The notes under the pieces are model-generated. The model worked only from the letters and a program-made list of their open reading frames with translations, did not search any database and was not told the origin of the DNA. DNA of 29,589 nucleotides from Chloroflexota bacterium (GTDB lineage: Bacteria > Chloroflexota > Anaerolineae > Anaerolineales > Villigracilaceae): contig JAKAMM010000001.1 in assembly GCA_021812905.1 (NCBI GenBank), forward strand, positions 1-29,589, written 5' to 3'. The translations under genes were made by a program, and so were the position numbers. Of this stretch, positions 22,685-29,589 are shown piece by piece (the stretch's first letter is position 1; each line of letters begins with the position of its first letter).

Positions 22685-24691
22685 TTATCCGTAAATCGCG
22701 ACCTTCCGTTGTTCAACTGGCAACTTTTCCAACTCGATCATCCTCGCGTCGCCGCTGCGACCAAATTTGTTCGGGTCATATTCAGGCAGGCCCAAAGCGG
22801 CGCGCTTCTTATCAATGTGTTCCAAAGTTTTTTGTATCATCTCATCCGGATCGGGAATGAACTCCAGCTTGCCGCCGTAGATTTTCTCCCAACCCTCGCC
22901 GATATATTTCAGTACTGCATCGCTGTCCTGCACTCGGTCGGGCATTCCGCTCACGGGCGACGCGCCGCCGAAGATCACATAGGCGCCGGAAGCAACGCAA
23001 TATGTTGCAATCGCCAGCGCCTTCTCGCTCATCCATTCGGGTGCGAGACCGACGGCGGGGATTTGGTCAATGTCATTGCCGAGACCGCCTGTCTCGACCA
23101 TTTGAGTCAACACAGTCAGGATGCGCGTATTGTCAACGCATGAGCCCATGTGAAGGACAGGCGGAATGCCAACCGTTTCGCAAACTTCGCGCAGACCATT
23201 TCCGACTTCGCTCAAGCCGGCTTCGCCCAACATGAGTCCCAGCTTGCCCGACGCGATCGCGCCGCACCCCGTCTGCACGACGAGCACATCCTGTTTCAAT
23301 AAATCACGCACAACCTTGTTATGCAAATAGTCCTGCGACGAACGCGGATTGTTGCAGCCGACAATCGCGGCCACACCGCGGATGCGTCCACTCATAATCG
23401 CGTCATTCAACGGACGGAACGAGGCGCGATATGATCCACCGAGCATATAGTTGATGTATTCATTTGAGAAACCGGGGATTAAATCTTCTTTGATGTTTGG
23501 AATGCGTGTCTTGGAGTTATCGCGGTTTTTGAAGTTATCAATCGCCGTCTTCAGGATCGTCTTCGCCACCGTCAAGGCGTGATGCTCATCGAACTCGATA
23601 TGTGTCGCGCCCGTGATCTTGACCTTCGGCGAGGTCGTGATGATCTTGGTATGGAAATTCTGCGCCAAACCGACCAATGCCTGCATGATGCACTGCACAT
23701 CCACCACCATGGCTTCGACTGCGCCGGTCATGATGGCGAGTTCCTGATGCAGGAAGTTTCCCGCCGCGGGGATGCCCTGTCGCATAAGAATTTCATTTGC
23801 CGTGCAACAAATCCCTGAAAGGTTGACTCCCTGCGCTCCTGCCGCTTTTGCGTATGCAATGATCTCCGGATCTTGCGATGCCGCGACAATCATCTCGCTC
23901 AAGCTTGGCTCGTGTCCGTGCAACACCACGTTGACCATGTTCTCCTTGATGACACCGAGATTCGCCTGACCTAAAATCGGCGCGGGCGTGCCGAATAAAA
24001 TATCTGAGATGTCGGTGGCGATCATCGAGCCAGCCCAGCCATCGGCTAGTGATGTTCTAATGGCGTGATTCAAGATGTGTTCGGGTTCCTGGTCATCGCC
24101 GATGTGCGTACGGTGCAAAGCCTCGACCACCTCACGATCCACGCCGCGCGGCCAGACCTTTTGTTCGCGCCAGATTTGCTGTCGCTTCTTCGGCGCGCGT
24201 TTGGCAGGGACAACCTCGCCCTGCTGTTGGCCGAACTGCGAAATGTAAAGGTCGGCCAATTCATTGGCGATCTCTTCGGGCGCGCGTCCCTCCACTTTGA
24301 TATCGTAATAAGACGCGACCATCCGCAACTTCGCAACGTCGCGAATGCCGTATCCTTCCGCCTCGCCTTTCGCTGTTGCCTTCAAAAGGAAAGCCATATC
24401 GCGGCCATGATCCGAATGGGCCGCGGCGCCCGCCGCGATGGAACGCGTCAGGTTGCGGGCTTGCATGGTATCCAGCGTTGCGCCACACACGCCCACTTCC
24501 CCGCTCTTCGTCAATCGGCATGGACCCATCCCACATTGTTTGCAACACATGCCTGCCGCGCCGATGTTGCAGGGCACCATCTTGTCCGCACGCGTGAAGG
24601 CCGTATCGAGTCCCAACTCCTGGGCGCGGACCAGCATTTCCTGCGCGGCGGGGTCAGTCGAATATTCGGTGATTCCACGTTTCTTAGGCAT
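22685..24691 (-). CDS. acsA: Ni-Fe carbon monoxide dehydrogenase, catalytic subunit
   Basis: Interconverts CO2 and CO and passes CO to AcsB through the internal tunnel. The 668-residue protein is the bacterial AcsA/CooS type. The N-terminal cluster ligands are C41 and C49 (D-cluster) and C50, C53, C58, C69 (B-cluster) in CNIGAAGMCCKQCGMGPCR. The C-cluster region has the conserved HGHEPSLSE histidine and cysteines in LSGICCTANE, IVGCNNPR, VQTGCGAI, HMGSCVDN and ATYCVASG. ATG 24691, with GGAGG upstream, is preferred over the GTG at 24709. It overlaps the upstream small gene by 8 nt and precedes acsB. Confidence 0.96.
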   Translation of the reverse strand: MPKKRGITEYSTDPAAQEMLVRAQELGLDTAFTRADKMVPCNIGAAGMCCKQCGMGPCRLTKSGEVGVCGATLDTMQARNLTRSIAAGAAAHSDHGRDMAFLLKATAKGEAEGYGIRDVAKLRMVASYYDIKVEGRAPEEIANELADLYISQFGQQQGEVVPAKRAPKKRQQIWREQKVWPRGVDREVVEALHRTHIGDDQEPEHILNHAIRTSLADGWAGSMIATDISDILFGTPAPILGQANLGVIKENMVNVVLHGHEPSLSEMIVAASQDPEIIAYAKAAGAQGVNLSGICCTANEILMRQGIPAAGNFLHQELAIMTGAVEAMVVDVQCIMQALVGLAQNFHTKIITTSPKVKITGATHIEFDEHHALTVAKTILKTAIDNFKNRDNSKTRIPNIKEDLIPGFSNEYINYMLGGSYRASFRPLNDAIMSGRIRGVAAIVGCNNPRSSQDYLHNKVVRDLLKQDVLVVQTGCGAIASGKLGLMLGEAGLSEVGNGLREVCETVGIPPVLHMGSCVDNTRILTVLTQMVETGGLGNDIDQIPAVGLAPEWMSEKALAIATYCVASGAYVIFGGASPVSGMPDRVQDSDAVLKYIGEGWEKIYGGKLEFIPDPDEMIQKTLEHIDKKRAALGLPEYDPNKFGRSGDARMIELEKLPVEQRKVAIYG

Positions 24692-25094
24692 GATCCGCCT
24701 CCTCGTCACGCGTGACCGAAATGGTTCCCATTCCGGGGCACGGCCATAGCGGGCGTCCGCTGTAACTCACGCACTGGGCAAACGTCACCGTCTTCCCGGT
24801 CGTTTCATAAACAGCGGTGTGACGGAAGTAGCTTCTCTTTCCCTCATCAGATTGTTGAGCCGCAACTCCTGCCTCGACTGGCACTGTCCATTCGCCGAGA
24901 TAGCCCGCCTCATCCAGCCTGGCAGTGATTTGCAGGTCGTTGATCTTCTTCTCATCGTAAGTTACTTCAATAACCTGAAAGGCACTGCTGGCGTACACAT
25001 CCGCAACGCCTTCCAATTGCAAAAGAATACGCCTGACCTCGGTGACGTGGTGGTCGCCGAACAGGGCAGGCGTATTGAAACTTGAGGTCTTCAT
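24684..25094 (-). CDS. Small HMA-like protein, first gene of the acs operon
   Basis: A protein of 136 residues. Residues about 9-70 look like a heavy-metal-associated (ferredoxin-like) fold (EVRRILLQLEGVADVYASSAF, VIEVTYDEKKIND, ITARLDEAGYLGEW), but the usual CXXC metal loop is replaced by GDHH (13-16). The C-terminal part has two cysteines, C108 and C119, the latter in PCPGMG. Its position as first gene of the operon, overlapping the CODH gene by 8 nt, and its His/Cys pattern make a nickel-handling or assembly role plausible; this is inference. A strong AAGGAGGT precedes ATG 25094. Confidence 0.75.
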   Translation of the reverse strand: MKTSSFNTPALFGDHHVTEVRRILLQLEGVADVYASSAFQVIEVTYDEKKINDLQITARLDEAGYLGEWTVPVEAGVAAQQSDEGKRSYFRHTAVYETTGKTVTFAQCVSYSGRPLWPCPGMGTISVTRDEEADHA

Positions 25095-25309
25095 ATGAAC
25101 CTCCTTCTATGTTGTTTGCCTACATACAAAAATCGAGGAAATCTCCTCCGTGTCTATTCAATGTCATTCCTCAAAACCATTCTAGCATTTTGTATGTTCC
25201 ATCATCTGTGCTGAATGTCACGCAAAAAGCGGATAAATGTCGCATGTATTATGTGCAATAATGTATTCAGGATGACTTCGCTCAGTTTTCTTTTTCAAAC
25301 ACAAAAATT
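25095..25309. promoter_or_regulatory. Divergent control region of the acs operon and cooC
   Basis: A 215-bp spacer. For the acs operon (minus strand) an extended -10, TGCTAGAAT, lies at 25187-25179; no clear -35 is seen. A 10-bp inverted repeat, ACATACAAAA at 25122-25131 and TTTTGTATGT at 25188-25197, brackets the predicted start point: one half-site in the promoter, one in the leader. The word AATGTC occurs at 25160, 25214 and 25236 on the plus strand; the last two are 22 bp apart, about two helical turns. GAGGA/TCCTC at 25135-25148 followed on the minus strand by a short T-run could be a weak attenuator. Confidence 0.5.
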
Positions 25310-26083
25310 ATGAAACTTGCGATCACTGGCAAAGGCGGCGTGGGGAAAACGACACTGACCGCGCTCCTGGCGCAGACGTATGCGCTTCAGGGCCGGGACG
25401 TTTTAGCGGTTGACGCGGACCCAAGCCCCTGCCTCGCTGGAGCTTTGGGATTCCCGTCCGAACTGCGCGCGCGGCTTCGTCCCATCGCGGAGATGGATGA
25501 ATTAATTGAAGAACGCACGGGCGCGAAACCCGGAACGATTGGCGGATTCTTCACCCTCAACCCGCGCGTGGACGACATCCCCGAACGATTCAGCGTTCTT
25601 CATCGCGGCGTTCGATTATTGGAAATGGGGTCAGTTGATTTGGGAGGCTCTGGTTGTATCTGTCCCGAATCTGCCATGCTCAAAACACTTTTCACACATC
25701 TCATGTTTCGCAAGGATGACGTCCTTCTGCTGGACATGTACGCGGGTGTCGAACATCTCGGCCGCGCCACCGTTGACTTTGTGGACGCCATGTTGATTGT
25801 CGTCGAACCGACGCGGCGCAGTCTCGGCACTGCCGCGCAGATCAAGAAGCTGGCAAATGATATTGGCTTGACGCGTTTGTATCTGGTTGGGAATAAAGTG
25901 AGGAACGACGAAGAAGCAAAGTTTCTCGAATCAGAAACTCCTGACTTACCTTTACTTGGTTATCTGCCCGCTGATTTGAAAGTGCAGGAGGCGGACAGAC
26001 TCGGAATACCTGTGTATGATCATGTGCCAGTTTTACGGCAGGCGGTGGAAAAGATGGCAGTTGTGTTAGCGAGGCCGCAATGA
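25310..26083 (+). CDS. cooC: CooC/AcsF-type nickel-insertion ATPase (copy 1)
   Basis: A MinD-family ATPase that helps put nickel into CODH/ACS. The 257-residue protein has a deviant Walker A at the N-terminus (GKGGVGKTT, residues 7-15), the VDADPSP switch segment, and the paired metal-binding cysteines C116-I-C118 in GGSGCICPE, which in CooC bind metal at the dimer interface. It is transcribed away from the acs operon from the shared spacer. No Shine-Dalgarno is visible before ATG 25310. Whether it serves the C-cluster of AcsA or the A-cluster of AcsB cannot be told. Confidence 0.92.
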   Translation: MKLAITGKGGVGKTTLTALLAQTYALQGRDVLAVDADPSPCLAGALGFPSELRARLRPIAEMDELIEERTGAKPGTIGGFFTLNPRVDDIPERFSVLHRGVRLLEMGSVDLGGSGCICPESAMLKTLFTHLMFRKDDVLLLDMYAGVEHLGRATVDFVDAMLIVVEPTRRSLGTAAQIKKLANDIGLTRLYLVGNKVRNDEEAKFLESETPDLPLLGYLPADLKVQEADRLGIPVYDHVPVLRQAVEKMAVVLARPQ

Positions 26084-26511
26084 GCATCGGTTATTTCCTT
26101 GACAAAGAACATCAGCCTTCAGAGAAACAAATTGAAACAGCGCTAGGCTCGAACTACCATTTGTGGAAAACGTTGATTGAATTTATTGCTGAAAATTATC
26201 AAATCCCGCCAGAGATTAATTTTGGCGGCAACAAGTACGGCTGGAATTTATGGTATCGCAAGAGCGGAAAATCGCTGGTTTCTATTTTCCCTCAACAAAA
26301 TTATTTTGTTGCTCAGGTTGTCCTCGGCAAAGATCAGGTTGAAGAGGCTCTTAAACTGAAATTGGGCAAAAAAGTCGGCAGGCTGGTGAAGGAAACGCCC
26401 CAACTCCATGATGGCAAGTGGCTCTTTATCCCAGTGGCCTCACAAAAAGAGGTTGGCGATGTTGAGAAGTTATTGCTTCTCAAGCGCTCACCGATCAAAA
26501 AGAAAGTTTAG
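26080..26511 (+). CDS. DUF3788-type protein
   Basis: A protein of 143 residues that I match, from its YGWNLWYRKSGKSLVSIFP core and following VAQVVLGKDQ strand, to the DUF3788 family of unknown function. No catalytic or metal motif is evident. Its start overlaps the cooC stop (ATGA at 26080-26083), so it is translated with cooC. The next element downstream, after a good GGAGG, is a cooC 5' remnant. The base composition is more AT-rich than the cooC genes on either side. Confidence 0.7.
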   Translation: MSIGYFLDKEHQPSEKQIETALGSNYHLWKTLIEFIAENYQIPPEINFGGNKYGWNLWYRKSGKSLVSIFPQQNYFVAQVVLGKDQVEEALKLKLGKKVGRLVKETPQLHDGKWLFIPVASQKEVGDVEKLLLLKRSPIKKKV

Positions 26512-26529
26512 TGGTTTGATGGAGGAAGT

Positions 26530-26589
26530 ATGACAATCACAATCGCCATCGCGGGCAAAGATGGATCTGGCAAACACAAAAACAGGTAA
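26530..26589 (+). pseudogene. 5' remnant of a cooC gene
   Basis: A 20-codon frame starting MTITIAIAGKDGSGK and stopping at TAA. Its first 18 bases are identical to the start of the intact cooC copy at 27092, and the next 27 or so remain similar (the intact gene reads MTITIALAGKGGVGK). It has the better ribosome binding site (GGAGG, 26521 region) of the two. The toxin-antitoxin pair separates it from the intact copy. It is either a duplicated 5' end left by insertion of that pair or the stump of a third cooC. Confidence 0.75.
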
Positions 26590-26611
26590 AATAATAGGTA
26601 CGAGGTGTATC

Positions 26612-26827
26612 ATGGCTGAATTAGTATCTCAAATGACAAAAGAAGAACTTCGTTTGATGATTGACGAAGCGCTTGAGCAAAAGCTGATCGAACTTTTTGG
26701 CGACCCTGATGAAAGTCTTGAATTGAGCGACGATCTGAAAAAACAGCTGCTACAGCAGAGAGTGGCTGTCGAGAAAGGAGAGCGGGGCAGGCTGTTCACA
26801 GATGTGGTCAGGGAATTGGGGCTTTGA
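26612..26827 (+). CDS. Antitoxin of a RelE/ParE-type module
   Basis: A protein of 71 residues, mostly helical and rich in Glu/Leu/Lys (MTKEELRLMIDEALEQKLIE, LFGDPDESLELSDDLKKQLL). It resembles the small antitoxins often paired with RelE/ParE toxins: an N-terminal helical part and the GDPD segment. The partner toxin starts 1 nt after its stop. ATG 26612 is chosen because GAGGTG lies 6 nt upstream; the frame extends to 26561 but that would overlap the cooC remnant. Confidence 0.75.
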   Translation: MAELVSQMTKEELRLMIDEALEQKLIELFGDPDESLELSDDLKKQLLQQRVAVEKGERGRLFTDVVRELGL

Positions 26828-26828
26828 C

Positions 26829-27095
26829 ATGTACACTCTGCGGATATTGGAATCTGCGGCGCGCGATTTGGCAAATCTTGATAAGCCGGTGGCGCGCCGT
26901 ATTGTTTTACGTTTGAATTGGATGGTTGAAAATTTTGACGGTATCCGCCATATTCCATTATCTGGTGAATTGTCTGAGTTTTACAAGTTTCGCGTTGGGG
27001 ATCATCGGATTTTATATCAAATCCTTGATAATGAAAAAATCATCCTGATACATGCGGTTGGTCATCGCCGCGATGTTTATCGAGGTCGAAAATGA
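26829..27095 (+). CDS. RelE/ParE-superfamily toxin
   Basis: A protein of 88 residues with the RelE/ParE layout: YTLRILESAARDLANLDKP at the N-terminus, VARRIVLRLNWMVEN helix, then PLSGELSEFYKFRVGDHRIL and the C-terminal IHAVGHRRDVYRGR. The basic residues in the VGDHRILYQI and GHRRDVY segments are typical of the mRNA-cutting RelE type, though ParE-type gyrase inhibition cannot be excluded. ATG 26829 follows the antitoxin stop by 1 nt. Its TGA stop (27093-27095) overlaps the ATG of the second cooC (27092-27094). Confidence 0.85.
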   Translation: MYTLRILESAARDLANLDKPVARRIVLRLNWMVENFDGIRHIPLSGELSEFYKFRVGDHRILYQILDNEKIILIHAVGHRRDVYRGRK

Positions 27096-27880
27096 CAATC
27101 ACAATCGCCCTCGCAGGCAAAGGCGGTGTGGGCAAGACCACTGTCGCCGCGATGATTATTAAGTATCTGGCGCAGAATCAATCGGGAAGCATACTCGCCA
27201 TTGATGCCGATCCTTCGTCCAACCTGAACATGGTGCTCGGCCTTGATCTCGAATGGACGGTCGGCGACATCCGCGAAGACATGCTCGAACAAGTCAAGTC
27301 ATCGCTGACGAATGGCGGCGCGGCCATGGGAACCATGCCCGGTGGAACCAACAAGCGCGATTATCTCGATTACCATATTCATTCCGCCTTAGCCGAAGGC
27401 AATCGCTTTGACTTGATCGCCATGGGCCGCGGCGAGGGACAGGGCTGTTACTGCGCGGTCAACCACAACCTGCGCGAAGTGATTGACTCGATGAGCAAAC
27501 ACTATGCCTACGTCGTCATTGATAATGAAGCGGGCATGGAACACCTCAGCCGCCGCACGACGCGCGATGTGCAGCATCTGTTCATCGTCAGCGACCCGAC
27601 CCAGCGCGGCCTCGTCGCCGCGCAGCGCATCGCCGATATGCGCAAGGAACTGGACATCAATATCGAGAATGCTTATTTGATTATCAACCGCGTCAATGGC
27701 GACTTGCCTGCGCCGCTCAAAACCGAGATCGAAAAAACGGATGCGCCTGTGCTGGGCATTATTCCGGCCAACGACGATTTGTCTGCTTTCGAGTTTTCCG
27801 GCAAACCCCTGGTTGAGTTGGGCGACGACTCTCCCGTTTATCAATCAGTTGAAAAAATAATGCGGCAGATTCTCAAATGA
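27092..27880 (+). CDS. cooC: CooC-type nickel-insertion ATPase (copy 2)
   Basis: A 262-residue MinD-family ATPase. The Walker A GKGGVGKTT lies at residues 9-17, followed by AIDADPSSNL, and the metal-binding cysteines are C119-Y-C121 in GQGCYCAVN. VIDNEAGMEHLSRR, typical of CooC, follows. It is clearly diverged from copy 1, so the two may serve different nickel sites or partners. Its start overlaps the toxin stop, and only a weak GAGG lies upstream, so translation probably depends on ribosomes leaving the toxin gene. Confidence 0.93.
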   Translation: MTITIALAGKGGVGKTTVAAMIIKYLAQNQSGSILAIDADPSSNLNMVLGLDLEWTVGDIREDMLEQVKSSLTNGGAAMGTMPGGTNKRDYLDYHIHSALAEGNRFDLIAMGRGEGQGCYCAVNHNLREVIDSMSKHYAYVVIDNEAGMEHLSRRTTRDVQHLFIVSDPTQRGLVAAQRIADMRKELDINIENAYLIINRVNGDLPAPLKTEIEKTDAPVLGIIPANDDLSAFEFSGKPLVELGDDSPVYQSVEKIMRQILK

Positions 27881-27906
27881 ATTAGCCGCGCTTCAAAATA
27901 TTCCCC

Positions 27907-29589
27907 TTGGATATAAAATCAGGCGAAGTCGTTCTTCACGATAATACCGAAAAAGCATGGCTGCATTTCAAAAATCCGCACGCGATCATCACAACAAATC
28001 AGTTGGACGATGTAATGGGGGCGCTGCAAAAAATGGAAGAGTTGGCGGCGCAAAACAATTGGTATGCGGCGGGCTTTCTAAGTTACGAATCTGCGCCTGC
28101 GTTCGATCCTGTATTGAAAGTAAAACCGTCTTCAGGTTTCCCCTTAATTTGGTTCGGTCTTTACGATGAACCTGAAAAAATCACTCTGCCTGCTCCAACT
28201 CAACCTGCACCGCACCTAAACTGGACGCCATCTGTTACGCGCGCTGAATACAACTCGGCGATCGCGGCGGTAAAAGATCACATCGCGCACGGCAATACCT
28301 ATCAGGTGAACTACACCATGCGGCTGCGTACATCCTTGGCACAAGATGTCTGGCCGCTTTTTCTGGCGATGGTGCATGCGCAAGGCGTGGGCTACTCGGC
28401 TTATCTGAATATCGGTACGCACATTATCGCGTCCGCGTCTCCTGAATTGTTTTTCACTCAAGCAGGCGAGACTCTAACCTGCCGCCCGATGAAAGGTACT
28501 GTGAAGCGCGGACGGACAAACATGGAAGACGATCTACAGGCGCGCTGGCTTGAAGCATCCGAGAAGAACCGCGCCGAAAACGTGATGATCGTGGACATGG
28601 TCCGCAATGACCTGGGGCGCATTGCGAATATAGGCAGTGTGCGCGTGCCAAGACTATTTGCCACTGAGCGTTATCCCACACTCTGGCAGATGACATCCAC
28701 TGTAACGGCAAACAGCAATGCACGGCTGCATGAGATCCTGGGCGCGCTCTTTCCGTGCGCCTCCATCACCGGCGCGCCAAAGGTCAGCACGATGAAAATC
28801 ATCGCCGCGCTTGAAAATAGTCCGCGGAAAATATATACGGGTAGTATCGGCTTCGTCGCACCCGGACGGCGAGCGCAGTTCAACGTAGCGATCCGCACCT
28901 TATTACTGGAACACGCAAGCGGGCAATGCGAATATGGCGTAGGCGGCGGCATTGTATGGGATTCAACCAGCGCGGACGAATACGAAGAAGCCCTACTGAA
29001 AGCACGGGTATTATCCGCGCCGCGTTTTGATTTTCAATTACTTGAAACTCTACGCTGGACACCCGCTGAAGGTTTTAATTTATTGGAACAACACATCAAC
29101 AGAATGGTAGAGTCGGCTTATTATTTTGGCTTTCAAGCGGACAAAGACTCAATCGAGTCATATTTACAAAACCTCAGCGCTTCTTTTTCAAGCGAACCTC
29201 AGCGGGTACGCTTGCTTTTGACAAAAGATTCTGTCCTATCAGGCGAAAGCGTTCCTCTGCCTGCCGCTTCAGAATCACCCGTCCGCTTGCGGCTCGCATC
29301 CATGCCGATCAACTCTGCCGACGTATTCCTGTTCCACAAAACGACGCGGCGCACAGTCTACGAGCAGGCGCGCGCATCCGCACCCGCCGACTGCGACGAT
29401 GTGCTGCTCTTCAACGAACGCGGCGAATTGACCGAATCCACCATCGCCAATCTGGTTGTGGAATTAAACGGTGAACTGCTCACTCCGCCCATGGACTGCG
29501 GCCTGCTCTCCGGCACGCTGCGCGAACATTTACTGAAAACGGGGAAGATCAAAGAAGCCATTATTACAAAAGCACGATTACAAGACTGC
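27907..29589 (+). CDS. Fused aminodeoxychorismate synthase I / ADC lyase (PabB-PabC), partial
   Basis: The frame is open from an in-frame TAG at 27883 to the window end (561 codons). The N-terminal part is a PabB chorismate-binding domain: GNTYQVNYTMRL, PELFF, CRPMKGTVKRG, SEKNRAENVMIVDMVRNDLG, ITGAPKVSTMKII, FNVAIRTL, GVGGGIVWDS. From about 29030 a PabC-like aminotransferase-IV part follows: FNLLEQHINRMVESAYYFGF, HKTTRRTVYEQA, DVLLFNERGELTESTIANLV and GLLSGTLR. Together they make p-aminobenzoate for folate, which supplies THF to the methyl branch. The first plausible start is TTG 27907; no ATG comes before residue 37. The C-terminus is outside the window. Confidence 0.9.
   Translation, partial: MDIKSGEVVLHDNTEKAWLHFKNPHAIITTNQLDDVMGALQKMEELAAQNNWYAAGFLSYESAPAFDPVLKVKPSSGFPLIWFGLYDEPEKITLPAPTQPAPHLNWTPSVTRAEYNSAIAAVKDHIAHGNTYQVNYTMRLRTSLAQDVWPLFLAMVHAQGVGYSAYLNIGTHIIASASPELFFTQAGETLTCRPMKGTVKRGRTNMEDDLQARWLEASEKNRAENVMIVDMVRNDLGRIANIGSVRVPRLFATERYPTLWQMTSTVTANSNARLHEILGALFPCASITGAPKVSTMKIIAALENSPRKIYTGSIGFVAPGRRAQFNVAIRTLLLEHASGQCEYGVGGGIVWDSTSADEYEEALLKARVLSAPRFDFQLLETLRWTPAEGFNLLEQHINRMVESAYYFGFQADKDSIESYLQNLSASFSSEPQRVRLLLTKDSVLSGESVPLPAASESPVRLRLASMPINSADVFLFHKTTRRTVYEQARASAPADCDDVLLFNERGELTESTIANLVVELNGELLTPPMDCGLLSGTLREHLLKTGKIKEAIITKARLQDC

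Noticed and set aside
25201..25260. CooA/CRP-type binding site in the cooC promoter
   Set aside because: TGTCA and TGTCG words are present but as direct repeats, not as the inverted TGTCA-N6-CGACA pattern.

Overview
The window looks like part of a bacterial chromosome from an anaerobe that runs the Wood-Ljungdahl (reductive acetyl-CoA) pathway. The CODH is the bacterial AcsA/CooS type, the acetyl-CoA synthase has the bacterial N-terminal domain, MetV and MetF are fused, and the proteins generally resemble those of Chloroflexota (Anaerolineae-like). That placement is an inference from memory of the families, not a search result.

Layout. (1) Positions 1-2977, plus strand: a tandem array of very large c-type multiheme cytochromes. 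It holds the end of one copy, a complete copy with 32 CXXCH motifs built from 66-residue triheme modules, and a third copy cut off just after its signal peptide. (2) 3010-7747, minus strand: acpS, an M16 peptidase pair (inactive plus catalytic subunit, ATGA overlap), a one-span membrane protein, a gene-poor stretch and a decayed GGDEF-protein remnant. (3) 25094 down to 7773, minus strand, about 17 kb and apparently one long operon: an HMA-like small protein, acsA (CODH), acsB (acetyl-CoA synthase, split by an intein), a CBS-domain protein, acsD, acsC, acsV, acsE, a fused metV-metF, a GNAT acetyltransferase, a short HdrC-like protein, malic enzyme and a thioredoxin-reductase-like flavoprotein, ending at a 12-bp-stem hairpin at 7712-7747. 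(4) 25310-27880, plus strand, divergent from the operon: two CooC-type nickel-insertion ATPases, a DUF3788-type protein, and a toxin-antitoxin pair wedged between a cooC 5' remnant and the second cooC. (5) 27907 to the end: a fused PabB-PabC gene that runs off the window.

How the genes work together. MetVF makes methyl-THF. AcsE moves the methyl group to the corrinoid iron-sulfur protein AcsCD, and AcsV reactivates the corrinoid. AcsA reduces CO2 to CO, and AcsB joins CO, methyl and CoA. The two CooC ATPases, and perhaps the HMA-like protein, would load nickel. Genes for the earlier methyl-branch steps (fdh, fhs, folD) are not in this window.

The most striking object is a 535-residue intein with a LAGLIDADG endonuclease, inserted in AcsB exactly in front of the Cys-Gly-Cys motif that binds both nickel ions of the A-cluster. 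The +1 splicing nucleophile is therefore itself an A-cluster ligand. Several splicing residues at the intein's C-terminal end are non-canonical (Asn for Asp, Asn for His, Lys for the penultimate His). Also notable: most spacers in the acs operon are hairpins made of short reiterated words, and the second cooC has lost its own ribosome binding site and now overlaps the stop codon of a toxin gene.
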